A stretch of 64,000 nucleotides of DNA, taken from positions 1 to 64,000 of the forward strand of contig CAZJTP010000001.1 of NCBI GenBank assembly GCA_964548955.1, read 5' to 3'. A program made the translations under genes and the position numbers. The notes beneath the pieces are model-generated. The model did not search any database and was not told the DNA's origin. It saw only the letters and a list, made by a program, of their open reading frames with translations. Every line of letters starts with the position of its first letter. The stretch's first letter is position 1. Source of the DNA: GCA-020344555 sp964548955. GTDB lineage: Bacteria; Planctomycetota; Phycisphaerae; UBA1845. Below, one piece after another: positions 44,056-52,269 of the stretch.

Positions 44056-44144
44056 CACGTCTTCCACGGATGCCCCGTCATCCGGAGCAGCTTCGGTCTT
44101 CGTGTAGCTATTGCAGGGATGCGAAGACTATTAGCTCCGGTAGA

Positions 44145-44178
44145 TCCGCGCGGGCTTTGAGCACGCGGCTCGCTACGG
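44145..44178. repeat. Family-1 palindromic repeat copy
   Basis: The element reads TCCGCGCGGGCTTTGAGC then ACGCGGCTCGCTACGG. The right half ends with the family signature GCGGCTCGCTACGG. It sits between the radical SAM gene and the PEP-CTERM gene. Confidence 0.7.
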
Positions 44179-44194
44179 AGAAACGAAAAACGCT

Positions 44195-44830
44195 CTAACG
44201 TTGAAGTGAACTGCGCCTGCGCAAGAGCGGTAAGCCTGAGAGGATAAGCAGTATGAACGTCGTCGGTTCTGGAACGTAGGCCATGCCTCGATAATCGCCG
44301 GACAAAGCGATGGTGTCTCCGATGATGGCGCCGTTGCCCGGGTTCAATTGACCGAAAGTGGAGTAACCCACGGCGTAGAGCGATCCGTCGGGGGCAAACG
44401 CAAGCCCCTGGTATAACCCACCGACGTGGCTACCGACCAGGTGCATCTCGGCATCGTCAAGATCGATCGTATATAGATCATAATTGTCGGCGTTGGGACG
44501 CACGGTATAAAGCCGGCCATCAGGTGAAAAAGCCAATCCCTGCGCCTGTGTTCCACACGTTCCCAGATCACCGATATCCGTGTAGCTGCCGTCGGNNNNN
44601 NNNNNNNNNNNNNNNNNNNNNNNNNNNNNNNNNNNNNNNNNNNNNNNNNNNNNNNNNNNNNNNNNNNNNNNNNNNNNNNNNNNNNNNNNNNNNNNCGATG
44701 CGGCATCGATGCGCGCAAACTCGCCACGCCAACCCACAAGGGCGAAAAACGGGTCGGCGGAGGACACCCGACACACGGTAAGCGTTGCCAATAATGCCAA
44801 ACATACCGAAGCAGTCCTGGAGACGAGCAT
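44195..44830 (-). CDS. PEP-CTERM sorted secreted protein, interrupted by an assembly gap
   Basis: A signal peptide (MLVSRTASVCLALLATLTVC) opens at 44830 with AAGGGGGGA upstream, and the C-terminus has VPEPTTFILLILSGLPLLRRR, the PEP-CTERM tail. The readable middle contains a beta-propeller-like repeat (GRLYTVRPNADNYDLYTIDL, APDGSLYAVGYSTFGQLN). A run of 100 N from 44596 lies inside it. The true length and frame across the gap are unknown, so the two halves may not belong to one continuous reading frame. Confidence 0.75.
   Translation of the reverse strand: MLVSRTASVCLALLATLTVCRVSSADPFFALVGWRGEFARIDAASXXXXXXXXXXXXXXXXXXXXXXXXXXXXXXXXXXDGSYTDIGDLGTCGTQAQGLAFSPDGRLYTVRPNADNYDLYTIDLDDAEMHLVGSHVGGLYQGLAFAPDGSLYAVGYSTFGQLNPGNGAIIGDTIALSGDYRGMAYVPEPTTFILLILSGLPLLRRRSSLQR
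44596..44695. other. 100-N assembly gap
   Basis: Exactly 100 N, the conventional placeholder for a gap of unknown size between scaffolded contigs. Confidence 0.99.
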
Positions 44831-45582
44831 GGCGATTCCCCCCTTTGTCACAGTGTCAAGGCTGGCCGAACGGAACGGCGTAACCTGTGTGGAATAGTAT
44901 AGCCAATGTGGTCGCTTGATGAAACCGCCCGTCCCATTCAATATGCAGAATCGGGCCGAATCCGTCATATTGCCTTCGTAGCGGTTCGACTTGGCGGATC
45001 GAAAATCTCAGGATCGACGGTTTGCCGCCTCACCTGGCGCATTCCTTCAGACATGCTTGAATTCGCGCAGTCATCAGGTCCGATAGGTTGTCCGTCGCGG
45101 CGCGGCAAACACAAGTAGGCAAGATTCGCGGACCGTCATCTCAACCGCTCAGGCGATTTGCGTCAATATACAAACAGCTCTAGACTTCCGTGCAACAATA
45201 GCGGCGCCTACAGAACCGTCTTGAAAGGACATGGGTACGTACCTATACTCATACATTCGGCGACCGGTCTGCGATGTGGACATGGACCGATAGTCATGTT
45301 CGCCGGATGACTGTTTCGGGGGATGGGGGCTTTGTTCACCGGAGTCTGCCGGCGGTGTCGGTAGTCTGCGGCACATCCAGGATAGCCTGACACTGAGGGG
45401 ACGGTGGCTGCAATCAGACGTATTCATCCGGTGGCGGAAATACGCCGCATGTGCGTGGGCGTGAGCGGGCAGGCATCTTTCCCTGACAAGGATAGTCCCT
45501 CGGTTGGTGATTGGAAGCGTTGCGGTCAGGCGATGCGACTCACTGTCGCCGACCGGCCCGGCGTATGTTGGAAGGAATGGAA
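44831..45582. other. Divergent intergenic region with a near-consensus promoter
   Basis: About 750 bases between the PEP-CTERM gene (-) and the dockerin protein gene (+). The promoter at 45221-45249 is the only strong signal. Upstream of the PEP-CTERM gene a TATACT (minus strand, 44901-44896) has a poor -35. No gene is convincing in this stretch. Confidence 0.5.
45221..45249 (+). promoter_or_regulatory. Sigma-70-type promoter with an abutting palindrome
   Basis: TTGAAA (45221-45226), a 17-base spacer and TATACT (45244-45249). The spacer ends in the perfect palindrome GGTACGTACC (45234-45243), which touches the -10 box and is well placed for a repressor. The start of transcription would be about 45256, leaving a leader of roughly 325 bases before the dockerin protein gene. 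Confidence 0.65.
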
Positions 45583-47862
45583 ATGACGTGGAATACAACA
45601 ATGAGGCTTGCAAGCTTGGTGACTGTGATTGGCACCTCCCTGGTGTCACTTGCTTCGGCGAGCGATCAACCCAGTACCCGACGGGGCACGGCGGCACAGT
45701 CGGTCGGTCCGGAGACCGCATCGAGGCGCGTGTTGACCGTCCGCGGGAAGGTGGGCTTCCGGACGGCGCACGTCGACCAGGCCAATGCGGATGGCATGAC
45801 CGTGCCGGACATCGCAACCGTGGCCGTCTCCACCGGCACGCCGGGACGGACGGCTGCGACACTCTGCATACAACCGGCGGAAAACTGCCAGGATCCTGAC
45901 AACTCTCTGGCACTGACGAGTGATCGGACCGAGTATTTCGTGGCCGAGGATTTCATACCGGCCGTCGGCGGATCCGTTTCGGATATCTGCTGGCGCGGGG
46001 GCTATTACGACTTTGACGCCGAGGGGGAATGTCCGGTGGTACCTGCTGATACATTCATGGTCCGCTATTTCGCCGATGCCGGAGGCGTGCCGGGAGAACA
46101 ACTTGCAGGTTTCAGTCAGGGTGCCGGATCGCTGATCGTGAACGGTCCCGAATGGACCTCCGGTCAGATTGCCGACCAGCTTCGCGAGTACGAGTATACG
46201 GCGACGCACACACCGGTGCCCGTTGAGGCGGGTAAGTGTTATTGGATCGAGATCACGAATGTAGTTGACGTGAGCGGGTCCCAGTGCGTGTGGTTGTGGG
46301 AGGGCGGCGTGCCCGGCGACAACTGGGCGGCACATGATAACGAGGGCGACGGCGTCTACACCATGGACGACATCGTTCCCGACGATCTGACGTTCTGTCT
46401 GGATCTGCCGCTTGCGGACCCAGGCCCATGCGTGCCGCTGCCGCCGCCCAACGACGACTGCGTCAATGCGGAGCCGATCACCGTGGGAACCATCGGCTTC
46501 GACAACATTACAGCCACAACGGACGGTTTGCCGCATGACGCGTGTCTGGCATTCGGTGAGGATCAGATCGAGGCGGACGTCTGGTATTGCTGGACGTCGC
46601 CGTGCACGGATCGGATTGTCGTGTCAACCTGTGACTTGCTCGACGTGGACACTCGAATCGCCGTGTACGAGGGTTGTGATACGTGCCCGCCGACGGACGC
46701 GGAGCTGTTGACCTGCAACGATGATCGGTGCGGCGAGTACCTCGAATACAGACAGTCTCTGGCGTTGTTCGACGCTGCTCAGGGTCAGAGCTACCTGATC
46801 CGGATCGGCGTTTATCCCCATGAGCAGCGGGGGATCGGATCATTCAGCATCACGTGCGGCCCGGTGGACAACGCCGCTTGTCCGGGCACGCAGGACTGCT
46901 GTGAAGAGCTGAACTGCGAACAAGTGACGTGCACACCCGGTTGTGACAACGAGACCTGCTGCGAGACGGTCTGCATGTGTGATCCCTTTTGCTGCGAGGT
47001 TTTCTGGGATGCTTCGTGCGCCACATTCGGACAACACTGGACCGAATGCGGCGCTGAGTTCCTCTGCGCCGAGCTTTGTAACGTCTGCGGGAGTTCGCCA
47101 GTTGACTGCTGTGTGGGCACCGGTCCCGCTGAGGAGATTCCGGGTTGCAGCAATCAGGCATGCTGCGAAGCCGTCTGCGCGGAGGATAGCTTTTGCTGCG
47201 AGGTCGATTGGGATGAGGACTGCGCGACTCACGGGTATAATCACAACGATAACGGAGCCTGGTACCTTTGCCCGGATTTGTGCCCGGCCTGCCCGCGGGC
47301 GGAATTCACATGGGTCGATCCACCCGATGGCGTTGTGGACGCGCGTCAGCCTCACCCGCCAGCTGACAACGGTGCCCAACAGGGCATCGACACAATTACG
47401 ATGAGCGGTGGTCCGGTTGATCCCGAGGATCCCCATCCGTCGCTCGATTGCTGGTCGCTCTGCGAAACGGGCAACGGTGGCACTGCGGCGAACGAAATCA
47501 TATCCGTTAACACCGACGGTTCGGGCACCTACACGCTTAGACTGGCTCGTCCGATCACACCAGGTGAGATCACCACGATCACATACACTGGTTTTGCGGG
47601 AGTCCAAACAACCGGTACGTTCATCTCGCATCCCGCCAACGTAAACGCCGACAGCCAGTCGAGTCCGTCGGATATTCTGCGGATCATCGACTACATCAAC
47701 GGGGTGGCTGCATCACCGTGGGGCATCTACAGTGAGGACGTGGACCACAGCGGCATGTTGGGTCCGCCGGATATCCTGAGAGTCATCGACCTGCTCAACG
47801 GAGCGGATCAATTTGATCCCCGGCTCAACACGCCGCTGCCGACGACCGACGGGTGTCCATAG
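45583..47862 (+). CDS. Secreted Cys-rich repeat protein with C-terminal dockerin-like pair
   Basis: The 759-residue protein starts with a signal peptide (MTWNTTMRLASLVTVIGTSL) with GAAGGA six bases upstream. A beta-rich region follows; then two tandem Cys-rich units of about 65 residues (about 46897-47094 and 47104-47292) with CCETVC, PFCCEV, WDASCAT and WDEDCAT. The C-terminus has two dockerin type I-like repeats (SSPSDILRIIDYING and LGPPDILRVIDLLNG). Such dockerins occur widely in planctomycete surface proteins; no cohesin is visible here. Function is unknown. Confidence 0.85.
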   Translation: MTWNTTMRLASLVTVIGTSLVSLASASDQPSTRRGTAAQSVGPETASRRVLTVRGKVGFRTAHVDQANADGMTVPDIATVAVSTGTPGRTAATLCIQPAENCQDPDNSLALTSDRTEYFVAEDFIPAVGGSVSDICWRGGYYDFDAEGECPVVPADTFMVRYFADAGGVPGEQLAGFSQGAGSLIVNGPEWTSGQIADQLREYEYTATHTPVPVEAGKCYWIEITNVVDVSGSQCVWLWEGGVPGDNWAAHDNEGDGVYTMDDIVPDDLTFCLDLPLADPGPCVPLPPPNDDCVNAEPITVGTIGFDNITATTDGLPHDACLAFGEDQIEADVWYCWTSPCTDRIVVSTCDLLDVDTRIAVYEGCDTCPPTDAELLTCNDDRCGEYLEYRQSLALFDAAQGQSYLIRIGVYPHEQRGIGSFSITCGPVDNAACPGTQDCCEELNCEQVTCTPGCDNETCCETVCMCDPFCCEVFWDASCATFGQHWTECGAEFLCAELCNVCGSSPVDCCVGTGPAEEIPGCSNQACCEAVCAEDSFCCEVDWDEDCATHGYNHNDNGAWYLCPDLCPACPRAEFTWVDPPDGVVDARQPHPPADNGAQQGIDTITMSGGPVDPEDPHPSLDCWSLCETGNGGTAANEIISVNTDGSGTYTLRLARPITPGEITTITYTGFAGVQTTGTFISHPANVNADSQSSPSDILRIIDYINGVAASPWGIYSEDVDHSGMLGPPDILRVIDLLNGADQFDPRLNTPLPTTDGCP

Positions 47863-47873
47863 TATCTGGTGTA

Positions 47874-50003
47874 TTACCTCGGAAACGCCTCGACGACGCC
47901 GCCGTCAACCGGCAGGGTGGCGCCGGTGGTGGGTGTGGCGTTGCTGGCGAAGAAGACGACGGCGTTTCCGACGTGGCGACCGCGGACCCTTGCTTTGAGA
48001 AGATTCCGTTGTCGGTAGTAATCGGGTAGCTGCTTAACGTCGAGGTTACGGCTTTTGGCCCGCTGTGGCCCGACCGTGCTCCACAGCCCCGACGGGGTGT
48101 CCTTATCGCCGAATATCGCGTCCGCGTTAATCATGTTGACGCGAATTCCATAGGGTGCCAGTTCTATGGCAGCGACTTTGCCGAGCTGATGTCCGGCGGC
48201 CTTCGAGGCGCTGTAGGCGCCGAAATCCTTGCCGGGTCCAAAAACGTTCTTGCTGGCGCTGATGATGATGTGCCCGCCAAGACCTTGGCGCTTCAAGACC
48301 TTGATGCCCTCGCGCATGAACAACAGGTATCCAACAGCGTTGACCTCCATGACGCGCCGGAAGTCATCCGCGTTCATATCCTCGATGGGCGCGACGTGAG
48401 CGACGCCTGCGTTGGGTATGACGACATCGACACCGCCGTAAGCTGTGGCGATTTCGGCGAACGCGGCGGTTACGCTGGTCTCGTCGGTTACGTCCATGAC
48501 AAATCCACAGGCGGTGCCCGTGCCGCAATGTTGCTCGATGTTCTGTACGACTCGCGATAGACGCTGCTGATCGAGATCGGTGACTACGACGTGTGCGCCC
48601 GCCTCAGCGCAGACTTCGGCGACGGCTGTCCCGATTGCGCCGGCTCCGCCGCTGATGACAACAACCTGACGCTCAAGCGGCCGCTCATCGTGCGATCGAA
48701 GCTTGCCGCGCTGCGACGCCCGGAATTCCATGTCGTACAAGTAATCCAGTGATAAACCGGTATACGTACCGATGAGCTGGGCCCACACCTTGGTGCGCAG
48801 CGTATGCTCGGCGATGTCAGCCGTGATGCGCGCGCCGCGTTTCGTCGCTCCCCAGCAGAACATCCCGGCGCCGGGCAGCATGACGACCCGTGGGGATGCG
48901 TCGACTTGATCAGGTGATCCACCGTGAGCAGCCACATAGTCATGGTACTCGCGACGATAAGTATCGATTGCTTCTTCCAGTTGCCGCCGCATCGCGTCCT
49001 CGTCGGACCAGCGCGGATTCTCGACGAAGAGCGGTTTCGGCTTGGTATGGATCAGATGATCGCCGGTAAGCGGACCGGCAGCGGCCAGATCCTTCGCTTC
49101 CGCGCTGTTGACGAATGCCAGCACTTCGTCAGTTGCACGCCATTCGAGTATCGATCGCAAATAGGGCCGATCTTCGTCACCCGTGGGCACGGCCAGCAGA
49201 CCTCGCAGGATCGGAGCGACGCGAGCGGCAAGATCAGCGGATTTCTCCCGGCGAGCAGGGGTTTCCAACGCGCGCGGTCGTCCGCGCGGGCTAAAACCCG
49301 CGGCTCGCTCTACGGCTCGTTTTTCGATGTAACGTTCGCAGGCATCAACCAACGCGATGTGCCGCTCGTAGGCTGTCCGGGCGTCCTCACCGAAGGTGAC
49401 CAGCCCGTGGTGAATCAATACGATGCCCTCGGCATTCGGATTGGCCTCATGGCAATCCGCCGCGGTCTTGGCGAGATCGAGTCCGGGGCGGACGTACTCG
49501 ACAATGGCGATCTTCTCACCCATTGCTTCGCGCGCGCAAATCCGCCCATCGGGCTGATTGGTCACTGCAAGGACGGCATCGGCGTGCGAGTGATCGACAA
49601 AGCGGTACGGCAAAAATGCGTGCAACAAGGTCTCGATCGACGGTGTCGGCGCGGAAGCGTCGAACAGATGCGTGCGGAATTCGTTGACCGTCTCATCATC
49701 AGTGAGCGAATCGAGCGAGCGCAAACGTCTGAGATACGCCAAATCCAGACCGGGTAGATCCTCGGGGTCGAGTGTAGCAAGGTCCGACCCCGACCCTTTC
49801 ACGTAGATGACTTCCACCTCATCGCCAAGCCGCGTTCTATGCTTCCCCTTGAGTGACACGTTGCCGCCACCGTGCAAAACGAGGGTAGGCTCTTCACCCA
49901 TCAGCCTAGCGGTGTAGAGACGATGTGCGAACGCTTCACCGTACCGAGCAGCCCAGCGGTCGACGGCCTCGCGCGCACCCTGCTTGGTCCAGCGGTTTTT
50001 CAT
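47874..50003 (-). CDS. Bifunctional class II aldolase / short-chain dehydrogenase (rhamnulose-1-phosphate aldolase/lactaldehyde dehydrogenase type)
   Basis: The 709-residue protein fuses an N-terminal class II aldolase (LHGGGNVSLKGK, the metal-binding HSHADAVLAV and IVLIHHGLVTFG) to a C-terminal SDR (about residues 435-705) with VVISGGAGAIGTAVAEVCAE, NAGVAH, and the YSASKAA catalytic run. Fused enzymes of this kind cleave rhamnulose-1-phosphate and oxidise the lactaldehyde. Residues about 231-245 (ERAAGFSPRGRPRALET) come from a repeat at 49281-49315. The gene is followed by intergenic sequence and the LsrF-like aldolase upstream. A strand-level inverted repeat lies 98 bases upstream of the start. 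Confidence 0.9.
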   Translation of the reverse strand: MKNRWTKQGAREAVDRWAARYGEAFAHRLYTARLMGEEPTLVLHGGGNVSLKGKHRTRLGDEVEVIYVKGSGSDLATLDPEDLPGLDLAYLRRLRSLDSLTDDETVNEFRTHLFDASAPTPSIETLLHAFLPYRFVDHSHADAVLAVTNQPDGRICAREAMGEKIAIVEYVRPGLDLAKTAADCHEANPNAEGIVLIHHGLVTFGEDARTAYERHIALVDACERYIEKRAVERAAGFSPRGRPRALETPARREKSADLAARVAPILRGLLAVPTGDEDRPYLRSILEWRATDEVLAFVNSAEAKDLAAAGPLTGDHLIHTKPKPLFVENPRWSDEDAMRRQLEEAIDTYRREYHDYVAAHGGSPDQVDASPRVVMLPGAGMFCWGATKRGARITADIAEHTLRTKVWAQLIGTYTGLSLDYLYDMEFRASQRGKLRSHDERPLERQVVVISGGAGAIGTAVAEVCAEAGAHVVVTDLDQQRLSRVVQNIEQHCGTGTACGFVMDVTDETSVTAAFAEIATAYGGVDVVIPNAGVAHVAPIEDMNADDFRRVMEVNAVGYLLFMREGIKVLKRQGLGGHIIISASKNVFGPGKDFGAYSASKAAGHQLGKVAAIELAPYGIRVNMINADAIFGDKDTPSGLWSTVGPQRAKSRNLDVKQLPDYYRQRNLLKARVRGRHVGNAVVFFASNATPTTGATLPVDGGVVEAFPR
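49281..49315. repeat. Family-1 palindromic repeat copy inside the aldolase gene
   Basis: TCCGCGCGGGCTAAAACCC then GCGGCTCGCTCTACGG. The stem CGCGGG/CCCGCG is perfect around CTAAAA. It lies in frame on the minus strand and encodes about 12 residues between the aldolase helix EKRAVERAA and the next conserved segment. Confidence 0.75.
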
Positions 50004-50101
50004 TCCGGCTCTGGGATGACCTGTATGAACGGGTTCACGGTGATCGACTCGAACACTCCGCCGATGACAAACGGAACATGCTCGACCAATTGGTGAGAGA
50101 A

Positions 50102-50157
50102 GTAGGATCCGCCGTGCGGACCATCTCTCTAATTGCGGTCCACAGAGCGGACCCTAC
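50102..50157. repeat. 56-bp imperfect inverted repeat with 21-bp arms
   Basis: The left arm is 50102-50122 (starts GTAGGATCCGCC) and the right arm 50137-50157 (ends GCGGACCCTAC). Seventeen of 21 positions pair around a 14-base AT-rich loop. It lies between the two minus-strand aldolase genes and could be a terminator-like structure or a transposable repeat. No T-tract is attached. Confidence 0.65.
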
Positions 50158-50162
50158 CCGGT

Positions 50163-50945
50163 CTACCTGACTGCGCGCTCGAACAACTGCCAGGCTTCGG
50201 CATCAGTCTTTCCTTCATGCACGATGGAGCGGACAGCCCGGATCATCTGCACCGGCCACTTCGATTGGAAGATGTTCCGCCCCATGTCAACGCCGGCGGC
50301 ACCGCCGGAGACGGCGTTGTATGCCAGCGCGAGCGCGTCGCGCTCTTCGATCTTCTTACCGCCCGCAATGACGATCGGTACGGGACATCCGCCGACGATC
50401 TTCTCAAAATCCTCGCAGTAGTAGGTCTTGACGAACTGCGCGCCCAGCTCGGCTGCGATCCGGGACGCCAGCCCCAGGTATCGGGCGTCGCGTGCCATCT
50501 CCTTACCAACGGCCGTAACCGCCAGAACGGGGATGCCGTACTTTTGACCCTCATCGCAAAGTCTGGCCAGGTTCGTGAGCGTCTGCTTCTCATGCGGTCC
50601 GCCGACGAAGATGGACAGTGCCAGTGCCGAGGCGTTGAGGCGAATTGCATCCTCGATCGATACGGTGATATCCTCGTCGGACAGGTCGCCTACAAGAATG
50701 CTGGTCCCGCCGGAAACGCGAAGCACTATCGGGATTCGCCGACCCGGATCGACAACGTTGCGAAGCACGCCGCGTGTCAGCATTAAGGCATCTGCGTGAT
50801 CGAGCAACGGAGTGATAGTCTCTCCCGGCCGTTCCAGACCGGTGGTCGGGCCCTGGAAGTAGCCGTGATCGATCGCGAGCATAACGCATCGGCCCGTGTC
50901 GGGCCTGATGATACCGGCCAGGCGGTTCTGCATCCCCCAGTCCAT
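50163..50945 (-). CDS. LsrF-like class I aldolase
   Basis: The 260-residue protein aligns well with E. coli LsrF (3-hydroxy-5-phosphonooxypentane-2,4-dione thiolase), including MDWGMQNRLAGI, AIDHGYFQGPTTGLERP, the Lys-containing QFVKTYYCEDFEKIVGGCPV, and GVDMGRNIFQS. The ATG at 50945 begins at the DWGMQ segment and has GGGAG eight bases upstream. No other AI-2 uptake genes (lsrACDBK or lsrR) are here, so the name is by homology only. In planctomycetes similar enzymes may act in sugar breakdown; the neighbouring fused aldolase supports that. Confidence 0.85.
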   Translation of the reverse strand: MDWGMQNRLAGIIRPDTGRCVMLAIDHGYFQGPTTGLERPGETITPLLDHADALMLTRGVLRNVVDPGRRIPIVLRVSGGTSILVGDLSDEDITVSIEDAIRLNASALALSIFVGGPHEKQTLTNLARLCDEGQKYGIPVLAVTAVGKEMARDARYLGLASRIAAELGAQFVKTYYCEDFEKIVGGCPVPIVIAGGKKIEERDALALAYNAVSGGAAGVDMGRNIFQSKWPVQMIRAVRSIVHEGKTDAEAWQLFERAVR

Positions 50946-50982
50946 CGTTTGGATTCTCCCGGCGTGCTTGCGAAACAGCGCG

Positions 50983-51939
50983 TTAGTGCGGTTCGTCCTC
51001 GTCGCTGTCGATGTCGTCATCCGCTTGCCGATGACGGTCTCTGCGATGCATTGGGCGGTCGCGTGGGCCCCTCTGAGCATCCTGCTTCAAGATTACCTCC
51101 ACCTTGGTTCGCTGCTCGGGGGTCAGTATCTCGAACACGTCAGCGCTCACTTTCGCAATGATCTGCTTCGCCTGGTCACTATCCCGCTCCATCTTCCGGA
51201 CGGACGCGACACCGTCGCGCATGACGCCGCGGACGGCCTGCCTTTGTTCCTCCGAGAGATCCACGTCCGGACTCATCACCGCCCGCTGCAACGCACGCAA
51301 CTCCCCGCCGTGGGGACGTCGGACATGGCCTACCGGGAAACGCATGATGAGCTTCCGGAACGAGCGACGTTGTTCGCCATCCAACTCGGCTGAAACGTCG
51401 TCAAACAGTTGCCACATGCCTATGTTTGTCGGGCTCGAGCGTGACCGCAGCTTCTGCTTAAACTGCTCACGAAGTTGTCTGCCGGTTTGTTGATCGCCGG
51501 CCTTGCGCGCTTCAATCACCTTCCTGCGGAGCTCCCAAAGCTCCGCTGTGTCCTCCGATTGCTCACCACCCGGTCTTTGTGGGCCAACCCTCTGCCTGAG
51601 AGTTCGTAAGTACCCCTTGAACAGCGCATCGATTGCTGTCTCCTGCGTGCGTGAGAGGTCGAGCTTCTTCTTCATCTCGTTTTGCAGCTTGGTGAGTTCC
51701 ATAACTTGACGGCGGAGGGGCACTTCAACCGAGAGAGGCTCGGCGTTGATCGCCTCGGCCTGGTCGTCATCAGCGTCCACCTGCTCCTCCTCTGGTTCGG
51801 TCTCAGGCGGGCTGACTTCGCGGACGGTCTTATCACCATCGGGATCAACGTCATCTTGCTGTTGAGCCATGGCTGCATTCGAAAGCACGAGCCCAAAGAC
51901 AAGGACCGCCAGTCGGGAAAAAACTCGCATCCTTTTCAT
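50983..51939 (-). CDS. Exported Spy/CpxP-like helical protein
   Basis: The 318-residue protein has a signal peptide (MKRMRVFSRLAVLVFGLVLS, then AMAQQ), an acidic linker, and several helices with the LTxxQ-type pattern: LDLSRTQETAIDALF, VDLSEEQRQAVRGV, ILTPEQRTKVEVIL. It ends in an Arg/His/Asp-rich tail. The pattern suggests a periplasmic chaperone or metal-related helical protein. AGGAG lies nine bases upstream of the chosen start. The function is not established. Confidence 0.7.
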   Translation of the reverse strand: MKRMRVFSRLAVLVFGLVLSNAAMAQQQDDVDPDGDKTVREVSPPETEPEEEQVDADDDQAEAINAEPLSVEVPLRRQVMELTKLQNEMKKKLDLSRTQETAIDALFKGYLRTLRQRVGPQRPGGEQSEDTAELWELRRKVIEARKAGDQQTGRQLREQFKQKLRSRSSPTNIGMWQLFDDVSAELDGEQRRSFRKLIMRFPVGHVRRPHGGELRALQRAVMSPDVDLSEEQRQAVRGVMRDGVASVRKMERDSDQAKQIIAKVSADVFEILTPEQRTKVEVILKQDAQRGPRDRPMHRRDRHRQADDDIDSDEDEPH

Positions 51940-52269
51940 CACTGTGTACTCCTGGTACAAGCTCACGGCGTCGTGTATACGTGCCGACTGCGATACAAGT
52001 TGCAGCTATCCGTCCCGTTTCGGCGTAATGCAGCCTGGGGACGCGGCGGCTGATGCAACACCCGGTTACTTGCGGCAGCTAAGAGCCATGATAAAGCGGA
52101 ACGTGCCCCGGCGATAGGTCCACACAGGAGCACCGTGGAACAGCTCGGAGAGAATATCGGCTCAGGAACGCCGGTCTGCTACCCGAAGTCAGTCAGTCAT
52201 ATGGCAGGGTTCGTATGGGGCGCGGCCTTAACGGACCACCCGGCCATATGACGTAACCTTTTATATTAC
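51940..52269. other. Divergent intergenic region with a long inverted repeat
   Basis: About 330 bases between the Spy-like gene (-) and the M48 protease (+). The inverted repeat at 52196-52252 ends 17 bases before the protease ATG. No near-consensus promoter was seen. Confidence 0.4.
52196..52252. repeat. Inverted repeat with 15-bp arms directly before the protease start
   Basis: GTCATATGGCAGGGT (52196-52210) and its near complement at 52238-52252 match at 14 of 15 positions, including a perfect GTCATATGGC/GCCATATGAC. The loop is 27 bases. The RNA form would sit in the leader, leaving only a short AT-rich stretch with no Shine-Dalgarno before the ATG. Confidence 0.7.

Noticed and set aside
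44067..44084. CGGATG-CCCCGT-CATCCG hairpin after the radical SAM gene as a terminator
   Set aside because: Only six base pairs and no T-tract follow, so the call is not supported.
45149..45913. Minus-strand 254-residue frame, rich in Pro, Arg and Ser
   Set aside because: It lies opposite the promoter and 5' end of the dockerin protein gene and has the composition of a shadow frame.
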